From Sycobia sp. Sy_11 (lineage: Eukaryota; Arthropoda; Insecta; Hymenoptera; Epichrysomallidae): 64,000 nt of DNA. The translations under genes and the position numbers were made by a program. The notes beneath the pieces are model-generated. The model worked only from the letters and a program-made list of their open reading frames with translations. It was not told the DNA's origin and did not search any database. The stretch is taken from positions 4,645,001-4,709,000 of the forward strand of contig JACCIC010000022.1 in the NCBI GenBank assembly GCA_018907035.1, in the 5' to 3' direction. The stretch's first letter is position 1; each line of letters opens with the position of its first letter. Below are positions 38,248-49,393 of this stretch, piece after piece.

Positions 38248-39484
38248 TGTTGGGGAAAATGGAAGAAAGGCATAGACAAATAGCGCTTTCTATTTCCTTG
38301 GCATTTTTATGAGTAAAATGTGCGAGAGACGCAGAGCTAACCCACCGGTCGGTATTCTACTGTCCTCCGCATGTCTTCGCGGAGCAATAATATCATAAAC
38401 CGAGCTCTCCGGCCGTAATGACCATCAGATGCCGCCCACCCTGTACCGCGCGCATCAACTTCAAGCAGCGCACATCTGCCGACGGCCGTTGGATCCCACG
38501 CTTCTCTGTCCTGGCTAAATTCCCTCCCTGAAGTATAGAGCGGTCCCCAAATAATACTATAGTTCAATATAGATTTGAACTAATTGGTCCCGGATACTTT
38601 GTTGGGTCGGAGGAAAAACGACGCTCGCGGACGGGCATCACCGACACTTCTTCTTCGCTAGTCGCTCGGTACGGTTGGTTTCAATCTTTTCGTCTTAATT
38701 GTTTCCGTTGGTTTCAATCAGCTCGTGCCGCGTTTCCGCGTGAGATTTCTCGGTGTAGCCTGTGTCGTCGTTGCGTTCCGTCCGTGTTGTGGATCGATCG
38801 GTGTGTGATAAAGCCCGTGTCGTCGTTGCGTTCCGTCCGTCGCGGATTAATCAGTGTGTGATTGAGCCCATGTCAAGGGATAAGTTCGGGCGCTCCCGTG
38901 GACAGAGCACAGAGGTTCTGTAGAGATTCGGACAAGACGAATCTCTGAGGGGCTTCCCATCCGGTCCGTTCGAGCCGGTAGCTGCCGTTACCGACAAGGG
39001 TTCGCCCGCGCCCAAGACGTTGGGGTCGGTGCGCAGCATCAGGAGGAAGTGCGGAGGTTCCCTTCCACATAAGTCCTCACCTCGTCGATCAGTTGTGTGG
39101 GTGCGCCTACCCTATGTGTGTGTATGGTAAGACAGAGCTCTGTGTGTTTATATTTGTATTTATTTGTAAAAGTGACCTTTTGCCTCGCGTATAGTATTTA
39201 TATTTATTGTATTTGTAATCCATACCTCAAATAGTATTCATAACGTTTATTTTTGAACTGGCTTTTTCCTCCACTCACTGAGTGGAGGTTTTTTATGCCT
39301 TTTTTCTCCTAATAAATCTAATATTTCACTATAATTGATTGGCTGTTTTTATTTATTTCTAATTTCGAACCCACCTTTAATTATTCAGGTACGTCACGTT
39401 TATACATAAGAATAAACTTTTAAATATAATTTATATATGCTTATTATGGATTAATTATATATCGTATTAAATTATTAGTTAACA
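38248..39484 (+). repeat. BEL/Pao 5' LTR (copy B)
   Basis: A 1237-bp LTR that begins TGTTGGGGAAAATGGAAG and ends TTAGTTAACA (TGTT...AACA). It shares scattered conserved blocks with the LTR at 53045: GCACATCTGCCGA, GAATCTCTGAGGGGCTTCCC, CCCAAGACGTTGGGGTCGGT and the hairpin CTCCACTC/GAGTGGAG at 39269-39287 followed by six T. It is clearly diverged from that copy, so it is an older insertion or another subfamily. No partner LTR in the window. Confidence 0.85.
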
Positions 39485-39494
39485 TTCATTTTAA

Positions 39495-39511
39495 TGGTGC
39501 CCCGGGTGAGG
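39495..39511 (+). other. primer-binding-site-like sequence (BEL copy B)
   Basis: TGGTGCCCCGGGTGAGG, identical to the site of the full-length copy at 54194-54210, ten bases after the LTR. Confidence 0.65.
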
Positions 39512-39929
39512 AAGTGTGTTCGAATTTAGAGAAATAAAGCAGGTTTCTTATATAATATTTCCGACGATTCAAAAGGTCACTTGGCAATTGGTCACTCGTA
39601 TAAAAATTCTTAGCGTACATAACAGTTTGCGTGTCGATTCTTATTTTATATTTCATGTGAGTGTACTTCGCGAATGATATTTTATATCTGAAGTTTATCT
39701 TTATTTATTAAATTAGGCTATTTTAGTTATTAGACACTATTGGTGTAAATAGATTTACGGTTATGATTAATTGATATTGAAACATAATTGTTCGTTCGAT
39801 TCGTAAGTTAGTTATTTTGTTAATTATTAAGTCTCTTATTTCACCGCGTACGCGTTAAGGTATTTCTTTTGTTTGTATTGACATAGATATATAGGTTTAT
39901 ACTAATATAGATTTCTATTAACCATCAAC

Positions 39930-41465
39930 ATGCGTCCAGCGGCTCTTAGAAAGCTTGTAGGCTTGCAGAATGCTCGTTTAGCAGAACTGAATGTAACGAA
40001 TATGCAAATTAAAGGAGTCACGCGATGCGTTAAACGCGAGTATTGTCGGATCGCGCCTCCAAGCGGTTCGTGAAATTTGGATTGACGCCCGAGCAACACA
40101 TGCCGAAATAATAGCTGACAATGAAGCTGTGACAGACAGCTATATAACAGACGACGTGTTTTCGAAGCTGCAGGCCGCGTACGAAGATACGTTAGATTTT
40201 TTACTGACGTTAGACGCCACGTTTGAGAAGGATGTTAGGTCGGCTATGGGACACGAAAATGCGCAGGATCCCAATCCTCGCCCTGCTAAGCTTCCCAAAT
40301 TAGATTTACCACATTTCTCCGGTAAATACGAGGATTGGGATAGCTTTTACGATCTATTTATATCGCTAGTGCACATCGTGCCGCGTATAGACGACACCAC
40401 AAAGTTGCACTACCTTAAATCGTGCCTTAAGGGCTCCGCGGCAGATTTGGTAAAAGACGTGGCAACTACAAGCGCAAACTATGCCTCCACTTGGCAAACA
40501 TTGAAGGCCCGCTTTTACAACCCGCGTATAACGGTCTCAAAGCATTTAAACGCTTTGCTTAACTTGCCGCATTTAAAACGCGAATCAGCGACCGAACTAC
40601 GGACCTTTACGGACGAAACTCAACGAATTGTTCGAGCACTGATAAATATGAAAATGCCGGTAGAACACTGGGACGTCTGGTTGGTCCACATAATAAGTGC
40701 GCGATTAGATTCCGAATCCCGTAAGCTGTGGGAATCCGAGCTGAGTTCTAAGGACCGGACGCCGAATTCTAATATGCTCTCCGATAATGAAGTATATGAA
40801 ATACATTTTCCGACCTTCGCTGAATTATCTAAATCTTTGGAAAAGCGAGCGCATGCACTAAGTATGATATGCTACAGTGCTGATAACAAAGAACACAAAA
40901 AATCTAATTCAGCTAATAACAAACAATGTATGGGAGCACGAAAGATTTTCCACGCCAGTTCACGGCAGCCATATAAGAACGAGACGCTAAAATGTGCACT
41001 CTGTTCAAAGATGCATACCTTGGGTAAGTGCCCGGATTTTATGGCGAAAACACCGTACGCGCGGCGCGACGACATACGTCGATTACGCCTTTGTTATAAC
41101 TGCCTTGGTCGCCATAAATTCAGGGACTGTCCTTCTGCAAGTCGCTGCTTTACTTGCAAAGAAAAGCATCACACGCTCATTTACTTTGGCAACAAGACAC
41201 AGACGCAGGGGAGTGCAACAGCAGATGGTAGAGCTTCAGTGAGCACGCTCCCCTTCTCCGGCGGTATAAATATCCATATTGCCAACGTTGGCGTACCTCA
41301 GCAAACGGTCCTCCTTGCTACCGCGCAGGTAAAAATAATCGGGCCGCAAGGGACTCAAGCGTGGATTAGAGCGCTATTAGATCAGGGATCGGAAGGATCC
41401 TTTGTGACTGAGGCGACCGCGCGTTTATTAGGACTTTCGAAAAGGCGCGGGAGAAAAATCCTACG
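39930..41465 (+). pseudogene. BEL/Pao gag-protease fragment (copy B)
   Basis: Starts at the ATG 39930 with MRPAALRKLVGLQNARLAEL, then shifts frame near 40012-40020. It is open from 40129 to beyond the end of homology. The gag core matches the other copies (LPHFSGKYEDWDSFYDLFIS; SCLKGSAADLVKDVATTS). Zinc-knuckle cysteines follow (CALCSKMHTLGKCPDF; CYNCLGRHKFRDC; CFTCKEKHH), then the start of an aspartic protease (IRALLDQGSEGSFVTE) whose active-site triplet is D-Q-G instead of the usual D-S/T-G. Here gag and protease are in one frame. Homology stops at about 41465, and the open frame runs on to TAA at 41538 through unrelated sequence. Reverse transcriptase, RNase H, integrase and 3' LTR are missing. 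Confidence 0.9.
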
Positions 41466-41588
41466 CTATAAAAAGACAAAGAAGAAGTATACATCCGACC
41501 ATTTGTTTAAATATTTTTTTAAAATGCTTGCAGCTTAAGAGTACTGCATACCCTAATCGAAGCGCCACGCTGAACTGTCGAATGGAAG

Positions 41589-41929
41589 TAAATTTACTTC
41601 GACGTCTCATTCCTTCAATTTTGATTGTAGAAAGTTAAAAAAAAAATTTGTATAAATCTTTAGACGTGCCTACAAGTGGCGAAACTTTCTTAGAGTTAAT
41701 AACATTTCTCTAAGTAGGTTAAAAAAAAATAAAGAAATTTCATACAAATTTGTCTAATGCTCCACCTGGTGCTAGTGCTTTTAAAGAAAATATTTATTAG
41801 AAATTTTCGATGTTATTTACATACATAATTTGAGTGTCGCTACTTGTAGGACAAAATAATAAAGCAAATAAAATTTGTTTCACCATTCTACGTATTGTAT
41901 AAATAAAATGAGACGTCGAAGTAAATTTA
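41589..41929. mobile_element. MITE-like element with 23-bp inverted repeats
   Basis: TAAATTTACTTCGACGTCTC... at 41589-41611 is perfectly inverted at 41907-41929. It spans 341 bp and is noncoding. TA at both outer ends is compatible with a Tc1/mariner-type target duplication, but the repeats themselves begin with TA, so this is not decisive. Confidence 0.65.
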
Positions 41930-42358
41930 TAATGCACGAAATCTCCTGCAACTAATAATCATTATTTCTATAGATAAAAAAGATAAAAATTTAGTCTTGG
42001 CATATTCGAAGAGATGTCGCAACAAGCAGCAGTCAGTACAGTACATATATAATCGAAATAAAAAGAACCCTGATCCTTATTGTAATATTTTAAGTTTATA
42101 ATTTACGTAAGTAATTATAAAAGAAAAGTAGGCGATACAACTAAATATGTGTAGATAATATTTTATCTTATGCATTTTACTGTAGTTTTTACATATAAAT
42201 GAAATTTTATTTTTCAAAGAACATTGCGCGTGCAAGTTCACTATCATGTATATATACGCGTACAATATACAGCGATCCGTGAGTGAGTCGAGCGTCTCTG
42301 CGTGCACCTTTTTATCTAAGTATCATCTATTAGGTATTGTTCGCGTAATGTGAGCTTT

Positions 42359-42361
<3 letters not shown>
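41930..42361. other. AT-rich spacer
   Basis: No feature recognised between the MITE-like element and the GA repeat. Confidence 0.4.

Positions 42362-42416
<55 letters not shown>
42362..42416. repeat. (GA)n microsatellite
   Basis: About 27 GA units. Confidence 0.95.
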
Positions 42417-42419
<3 letters not shown>

Positions 42420-42531
42420 AGAATTAGAATTGTATTTATTATTAAAATTATGTGTATTAAGAGGGAGAAACACAGAGAGAGAATGAAAAATAGAAAGCGA
42501 GTGAAGTTCATTGGGGGCACTCTAGGAAGTC

Positions 42532-43694
42532 AGATGTTTATTATCTTATTACAGCTCAGTAATCTTCTTAGATTTGGGCCCGACACGCGCCTGGGTTCCT
42601 GAGTCCTGGGAAAGATGTCTACGCCAGGAAGTCCACACGGACTGAGGACTTTACATTGCAGCCCTTCTACTTCTTGAAGCTGGGTTGGCTCTCTGCATAC
42701 ATGAACGAGAGGAGGGGGACTTTTCCTCTGCGACTATTACCCAAACTGCGCGGACAGAATTTTAATTCTCTTTTAACCTTGAAGGCGTTCGGTGCTGCGC
42801 TTTTCTTTAGTAACTTCGAGTTGTCCTGGGTTTTCATGAACTGTTTTTGATATCACGTGTATGCTGAGTTTTGCTAGCCTTATTCTGATTAACGAGTGAT
42901 ACTGCGTGTGCGCGGAGTTGTGATAGCGTTTGTCGTTCAGTGAGATTGTGTGACTGGTGTGAAGGTCCTCGCTTGTGTGGAGACGCAGCTACCAGGGAAT
43001 AGCTACAAGATTTCCTGCTGCGCTATTAGAGACTGTTGTTCTTCTGAGGTGTTACTACCCCCATTTTTTCTGCCCTCTGCTCGGCAAAATCGGAGCATCG
43101 CAGTCATTAGACCGAGACGTCGGAGCTGCAATACGCCCAGGACCATTGCAACACATTTCCTTACAATTATGCGAGTGTCTCCCTAAGCGAGTGTCGCCGT
43201 TGTACATATGGTCAGCCGTTTGGTAACGTATTATTATTAACCCGCTTTCTTTGAATCTGAGCGACCCGAGGCATATCTAATATATATTCAAAATACCAAG
43301 TTTCACTAAAAGAAACTTCACTTATTTCTGTATTGCATTTCTGCGTATGAACTAGAGCTACTGATAATCTATTTTATAGTATAATTATACGTTCAGCGTA
43401 TTTATTATCTATTATTTATATTATAGCACTGTTTTTGTCGTTACTCTCTGTAAAATTCTATACTATAGCATTTAAATGACTCCCCCCACTCATGACTGGG
43501 GTTTTTCATACCGGATAAATGCTATAGTTTTCATTATTTGATTAAAAGTTAAGTTAATTTTCATAAATCATGCATGATTTATTTGTTTATTGCATGCCTT
43601 TATAATATACCTTCGAACACACAATTACTCGTTTTTATTCATTAAAGGTAAGAACAATTTTCATTTTCACCTTTTCAATTTTATCAAAATTAAC
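42532..43694 (+). repeat. possible solo LTR of a second BEL-like family
   Basis: GC-richer block starting perhaps at TGTTTATTATCTTA (42534) and ending ATCAAAATTAACA at 43694. Resemblance to the BEL LTRs is limited to architecture near the 3' end. A stem-loop (CCCC...GGGG) is followed by TTTTTCATACCGG (about 43481-43517), where the other LTRs have CTCCACTC/GAGTGGAG then TTTTTTATGCCCGG. A CTTCGAACACAC...TTAAAGGTAAG phrase follows, as in TCGAACATACC...TTTAAAGGTAGG. No target duplication found and the left boundary is a guess. Confidence 0.4.
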
Positions 43695-44014
43695 AGCTGT
43701 AGTACGTCCGAGTCAGATAGAAAAAGAAAATGTTTACTACATCTGGTTTTATTACTTTTACTCTGTGCTCCAACAAACTCAACTTATTATATGCATTATA
43801 TTTGTGTCGTAAAGGTCCTTGGTTAAAAGTACTATATATATACACGAATGTATACTCAATGTATGTATATAGTGACTTTTTGCTGAAATTCAATTTGAAT
43901 GGCGAAATCAATACAAAAAGTATAAAATAGTTATTTTTGGTATTTTCGGATACCAAAAATATTTGGTAATTCGGATATCAAAGGATTTTTAAGAATTTGA
44001 GATAATGTTTTTAA
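43695..44014. other. spacer
   Basis: No feature recognised. It ends with the TTAA (44011-44014) that flanks the MITE. Confidence 0.4.
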
Positions 44015-44154
44015 CCTTTAGACTGCCGGACTGGCTTATATATGAGCCACCTGCGACCTTGACAGCTACTCTAGAGATATGAGGTGTTTTTATGTATAAA
44101 TTTTGCACATCAAAAATATCAATTTATAAGGCAAAAATGCCGGCAGTCTAAAGG
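44015..44154. mobile_element. piggyBac-type MITE
   Basis: A 140-bp noncoding element with perfect terminal inverted repeats CCTTTAGACTGCCGG (44015-44029) and CCGGCAGTCTAAAGG (44140-44154). It is flanked on both sides by TTAA (44011-44014 and 44155-44158), the target duplication of piggyBac elements. Confidence 0.85.
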
Positions 44155-44435
44155 TTAATTATAGTTTGACATCTAATAAAGTGTGTCTTGATTCATATTT
44201 CTATTTTAGATATTTTTGCTGTAGAACTTTTATTTTTTTTAAAAAAATACATATTAATAATAATTGAGAAGCGTTTTTAGCGTACAACTTGTGTATTTTA
44301 AAGAGATTTGCAACTTTTATTTGGAATATGTTTTTTAATTTTTCATACTTTCTCTGATCAATTTAAATAACTTTCATCATTGCATTTATTTGCTGAAATT
44401 TGTAATTTAAATTCCATTTTCACGAAAGGTATTAT

Positions 44436-44466
44436 GGTGTGTGTGTGTGTGAGTGTGTGTGTGTGT
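44436..44466. repeat. (GT)n at the 3' boundary of the LINE
   Basis: About 15 GT units with one GA interruption. On the LINE's strand this is (AC)n directly after its A-run. Confidence 0.9.
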
Positions 44467-44658
44467 TTTTTTTATTAGGCGTAGGCAGAGCAAGCTCTGC
44501 ACTAGTGGCCTCTCGAAACCAGCATCCCGCCGGAATTATCCGGGAATATTACTTCGGCGGGGCTGTTAATTAGCCTATACGACTCCTCTTCTTATGACAC
44601 TATCCTACGTCCCCCATCCACACAGGTGATCAGGGGTTCGGTGTTCGTCCTCTGTATC

Positions 44659-47600
44659 TTAAAATAGGATCAGTTGGCCTGGTTCATCCTGGGCCATTCG
44701 CCTAGTTCTATCGGCATATCTAAGTTTGGTCATCACCTCTTTTGCGAAACTGGCTACTGCCTTCCAGTTTACAGAAGATTCCAGCATTATTGATAGGATG
44801 CTCTCTGGTCTTATTGGCTTATTGATGATGTTCATCAAGTGCTCACGTTGTGTTCTAAAACGAGGGCAGCTCACCAATATATGCTCAGCATTCTCGACCA
44901 AAGTCGGACAGATGGGGCAGAGATCATTATTATCCAGGTGAAAGCGGTGGAAATAGGACCTAAAACAACCATGTCCAGTCAACAACTGAGTTAGGTGGAA
45001 ATCTAATTCCCCGTGTTTCCTGTTGATCCATCTGTGTATGTCTGGGAGGATACGATAAGTCCATCGGTCTTTGCTAGAATCGGTCCATCGTTTTTGCCAT
45101 ATTTCTATAGAACGATGACGTTCCACATTCTTAGCACCTTGTAGGGAATCCACTGCGGCCTTACATATGTTATGCAGCCTAGCCAGTTCATCTGCAGCTA
45201 AATCGAAAGGAAGATTTCCGGCAAGTACCTCAGCTGCGTCGGTGGATACCGTCCTGTAACCACTAATAATACGTATACAGGAGCGACGACGGGTCGCAAT
45301 GGCCAACTCACAATACGATTTAATTCCGCATGCATGATGCCAGATTGGTGCTGCATACATGCTGACAGAATTAACAACATAAGCTAATAGTTTCCTCTGG
45401 GGTGGACGTGGGCCACCAATGTTAGGCATGAGCCGACATAAGGCAGCTGAAACTCGTTGCGCTTTTTCGCCAGATATCTTTAGATGCTCTTTGAAGTTTA
45501 ACCTGGCATCAAGCTGGACACCCAAGTATCGTAAAGATGGCGCAGAACTAATGCGGCAGCTACCAACTTTAAGAGTAATACTATCTACCTTCTTACGACT
45601 GCTGACTAGAACTACTTCTGTCTTGTGCTCCGCTAATTGTAGACCAGCCGTCTTAATCCATCTACTGATGTTGCTGATTGCCTCATTGGCATTTTCAGTA
45701 AGTTCATCAAGGGTCTTAGCCGTCACTACTAGAGCGATATCGTCGGCGTACCCTACTATTATTGAACCAGGCGGTTGTGGAATCCTCAACACGCCATCAT
45801 ACATAATATTCCACAATATAGGTCCCATAACTGAGCCCTGGGGGACTCCCGCAGTAACCTTATGCGATACAGTGCCTTCATCCGTTCGGTATAATATTAT
45901 CCTATTCTCAAAGTAGCTGGCCACGACATTCTGTAAATAACCAGGTACTCCGAACTCTTTAAGAGAACTCATAATAGAAGACCAGCGCGCTGAATTAAAG
46001 GCATTCTTGACATCTAGAGCGACAATGGCACAGTACTGTTTAGTGCCACCTTTCCATCTCTTACCACTGATTGCATTTCTTGCGGTACACACTACCAGTT
46101 TAATGGCATCGACTGTTGATTTTGATTTCCGAAATCCAAATTGGCGTGAGGATAAGCCGTGCAATCCTTCAGTGAATGCTTCCAGTCGGCTACATATTAT
46201 TTTTTCAAATATTTTACCTACCGTGTCGAGCATACACAATGGCCTGTATGACGAAGGATCATCAAGTGGCTTATTGCCCTTAGGTAACAGGACTAACCTT
46301 TGAGTTTTCCAGCAATGAGGAAAAATACCCTCAAGAAGACAAGCATTATATACTTTTAGAAATATAGCTGGATTCTTCTGTATCGCCAACTTAACTGCCG
46401 CATTAGGGATACCATCAGGGCCAGGGGCAGCATTGTCTCTAGTCTTAGCGTAAGCATTATGTAGCTCCATTTCTGTTATAGGAGGTATATCGTCCGAATG
46501 TTGCGTGCGCAGTACAGTCCCATGAATGTCATTGGGAAAGAGAGCGGAAACAATCTTATCAATCAATACCGTGCTAGTGGGTTGTATTTGTGCCCTACTC
46601 AATCGTGCCATGACTGTTTTGTATGGTCGTCCCCATAAGTCATTGTTGGCCTCTGCACACAGTTCAAGCCAGCATCGACGCTTGCTTGCCTTAATGGCCT
46701 TGACAAGCACTCTCTGTGCTTCTTTAAATAAACTATTAAACGTATCACGATGGGTGCGGGCTCTCTGGGCAAGTCAACGTGCGCGATGACATTGTTTGCG
46801 CAATTCTGCAATTTCATTTGTCCACCAGTAGACAGATTGACGATGTTTAAATCCGCTCTTAGTTCTAGTCATCGATGCATCACATGCTTCAGAGATATGC
46901 TTCATGAGTGCATTTGCCAGATGGCCTGGTGCACCATATTCTAAACGCTCTTCTGATATTATAGTGGCGAACACTTCACAGTCTAGCGATCTGATGTTCC
47001 ATTTCCGTGTGGGCATCCACTCATTGCACTTGTTCTTTACTTTCTTCTCTGCAATCTCATACAAGATCGCCCTGTGATCACTGTGGGTGTAAAGGTCGCT
47101 TACTCTCCAATTAAGGATCCGCTGAATCAAGTCATCACTGGCGAATGTTACATCAATGACTGATTGTTTATCACCCCTAATGAAAGTTGATTCAGATCCC
47201 TTATTAACCACGTGGAGTTGAAGAGAATTAAGGCCATCAAGCAGCATACTACCTCTGTTATTTGTTGAAGCGCTTCCCCAGGCTGTGGACCACGCGTTAA
47301 AATCGCCACCGATTAATAATGGTTTCTTGTCCATGGCTTCATCAACTAATTTAGCTACAAGGATTTCAAACTGCTTGTCCGTCAAGCTTGGAGGAGCATA
47401 TACACTAAAGACGTATATTTCTTGTATTTTAGCCCAGGATATCAATTCGCTCCGATGACTCGACTGCTTTAGTACCTGCTTATTTTGACCAATCCAGAGG
47501 GCAGCTCTATTGCTTGTGTCACTTATCCAGCGCTGTGGTCTGACCCTGTCACAATATGGTTCGGAGATTACAGCAATGTCTATTCTTAGCTCCTTTATTG

Positions 47601-47661
47601 TCTGTTTCAGCAGGTCATGAGCTGCTACGCAATGGTTGGTATTCAGTTGGAGTATTTTCAT
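44659..47661 (-). pseudogene. LINE ORF2: endonuclease-reverse transcriptase, one in-frame stop
   Basis: About 1000 codons, otherwise open. The endonuclease domain (47661-46777) starts MKILQLNTNHCVAAHDLL and carries ISEPYCD, GGDFNAWSTAWGS and the SDHRAIL motif typical of AP-type endonucleases that nick the target. The reverse transcriptase domain (46710 down to about 45500) has the PGPDGIPN block, SYRPLCMLDTVGK, GVPQGSVMGPILWN and catalytic YADDIALVV. Near the C-terminus is a Cys-His cluster (CPICPTLVENAEHILVSC), as in R1-clade ORF2. A single TGA at 46776-46774 interrupts the frame between the two domains, in the same phase on both sides. It is the only clear disruption, so the insertion is fairly young. 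Confidence 0.92.
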
Positions 47662-48620
47662 GTTTTATGTCTGTTTAAAAACTCCACGGTAATCGGGCAG
47701 TTATAGCTGTATGCTGGATGGTTAATCTCCTTTTTTCCTTCACATTTACAGAGTAAATAACAGGGCCCGTTTACACACAGCTTGGATAGATGGTCTTTTC
47801 CACCGCAGTGCCTGCAAAGTTTAGTTCTGTCAGGGCCCGAGCACACGGACGCTAAATGGCCAATCTGCCAACACCTGAAGCAGCGCTTTATTTCTGTTTT
47901 TTTTCGAACTCTGCAGCTGACCCATCCGATTCGAACATGCCCTACACGTAGTAGCTCAGCTGCGTGGCTATATGGTACAGACACCACCGCCGTCTGAGTA
48001 CCCCCATAAGCTTGCCGCAAGGAACGAGCAATTAGTAGGTTAGTCTCCTTTAGCTCGAGGTGTGTTCTCAGAGCCTCTAATACTTCATCCTTTGAAGTGA
48101 CCTCATCTATATCTTTAATTTCCAATGTAATGAGATTACTCAGGACCGAAGTGGATGCGCTATGGCCAACCTTAGATTCAACAATGCGTGCCAACTCATG
48201 TGCATCTTTGGCTGTCCGTTCCAACTGAAGTACAAGGGCACCGCTTGCATTTCTACGTATCCTGTTAACCTCATTCTTGACATTAGATAACTCCGGGTCA
48301 TTCTTTATTTGTCGCAGTACCTCCGCGTATGTAACTCCTTCATTGGCCTTAATCAAAATGGAGTTAGGCCTATTTCGTCCATTAAGCCTGCGTGTACTAG
48401 ATAATTCTTTATCTTTGCCTTTGGACTTCTTACGCTTGATGGTGTGCCATTGATTTTCTTTGGCTTCAGACTTGCCTGTAGGTACTCCGACCGACTCTAG
48501 TGGTCTCCTTGAGCCCAATGGTGGTTCTTTCGTCCTTTTGCCACCTATGGTTTTAGGAGTGGAAATTATCGCTTCTGCTGCGCTGCGTTTGGTGTCAGAG
48601 CGTAGACTCGGCGTAGTCAT
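47658..48620 (-). CDS. LINE ORF1 (gag-like RNA-binding protein)
   Basis: Open frame of 320 residues taken from the ATG at 48620 (MTTPSLRSDTKRS). An upstream ATG at 48704 would include (AC)n-encoded His-Thr and Ala-Arg repeats, which are flanking DNA. A basic N-terminal part is followed by a central fold with SILIKANEGVTYAEVLRQIK. Then come zinc knuckles CFRCWQIGHLASVC and CRHCGGKDHLSKLC, and a third partial Cys/His set (CYLLCKC...H). ORF1 proteins of R1-clade elements bind element RNA. The TGA overlaps the ORF2 start by four bases (ATGA), suggesting ORF2 translation by termination-reinitiation. Shorter than typical R1-clade ORF1, consistent with 5' truncation. Confidence 0.85.
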   Translation of the reverse strand: MTTPSLRSDTKRSAAEAIISTPKTIGGKRTKEPPLGSRRPLESVGVPTGKSEAKENQWHTIKRKKSKGKDKELSSTRRLNGRNRPNSILIKANEGVTYAEVLRQIKNDPELSNVKNEVNRIRRNASGALVLQLERTAKDAHELARIVESKVGHSASTSVLSNLITLEIKDIDEVTSKDEVLEALRTHLELKETNLLIARSLRQAYGGTQTAVVSVPYSHAAELLRVGHVRIGWVSCRVRKKTEIKRCFRCWQIGHLASVCSGPDRTKLCRHCGGKDHLSKLCVNGPCYLLCKCEGKKEINHPAYSYNCPITVEFLNRHKT

Positions 48621-48621
48621 G

Positions 48622-48636
48622 TATGTGTGCGTGCGC

Positions 48637-48667
<31 letters not shown>

Positions 48668-48674
48668 TGTGTGT
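48622..48674. repeat. (GT/GC)n at the 5' boundary of the LINE
   Basis: Alternating GT and GC dinucleotides (a potential Z-DNA former), matching in type the GT repeat at 44436-44466 on the other side of the LINE. Confidence 0.9.
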
Positions 48675-49353
48675 TTGGAAATGATTCTGAATTCTTCCGA
48701 GCAACTAAGTGAGACTGTTGCACATGTTTTTGTATTCGACTAGTTCCATGAAAACATGTCAGCTGCGTGAACTCGTTTTAGGCAGCCGCGAATTAACTTT
48801 TGCCTCGAATAGATTAGATATTTGTTACGAAAACTTTGTATTTGTTATGCCTCTTCGATACGCACGAACACTCTTTGTTATATTTATGGAGAAATAGATT
48901 TGGTCTTATATAGAATTTGAATATACTTCCAACAAGTTAATGCCAAATTCGGATGTTATCTTTCATTTAGTTTTTATCGAGAAATGCTGACTGCACAAAA
49001 AATCTATAGAATAAAAAATATACATTTTTATAAAATTTAAAAATTTTATTAAAAATATTTTTTGATATGTATAGTAGTTTTTGAAATCAATTTGCAAAAC
49101 CATCATTTTTCAGGATTTTTTCTGATTTTATGAAAAGTCAAAATATACACAAAATAACTATGATATTCGCAATCAGTAACCCAAAATACATAAATACATA
49201 ATTTTTGAGCCAAACCAGGTGAGCAGAATAATTATAAGTACACTGATAGGCTCGGTGATAGGTGCAACCTATAAGTTACTCAGCAGAAACGTTCAGAGGT
49301 TCGGACTCGTTTTGAAAATATTGGACAATACCATTCAAATCTTACCAGAGCTA

Positions 49354-49393
<40 letters not shown>

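Larger units (their letters stand above)
44467..48621 (-). mobile_element. R1-clade non-LTR retrotransposon inserted in (AC)n
   Basis: A 4.15-kb LINE on the minus strand with ORF1 (gag-like, CCHC knuckles) and ORF2 (AP endonuclease plus reverse transcriptase), overlapping at ATGA (47661-47658). The 3' untranslated region (44475-44658) ends in eight A then (AC)n. The 5' end runs into (AC/GC)n at 48622-48674 only two bases before the first plausible ORF1 ATG. Microsatellite of the same type therefore bounds both ends. R1-clade families that target (AC)n or ACAY repeats are known (Mino, Waldo), and this one fits that behaviour. No 5' untranslated region is left, so it is probably 5'-truncated. 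Confidence 0.88.

Noticed and set aside
45419..46303. Plus-strand open frames within the LINE ORF2 region
   Set aside because: Antisense shadows of the reverse transcriptase frame.
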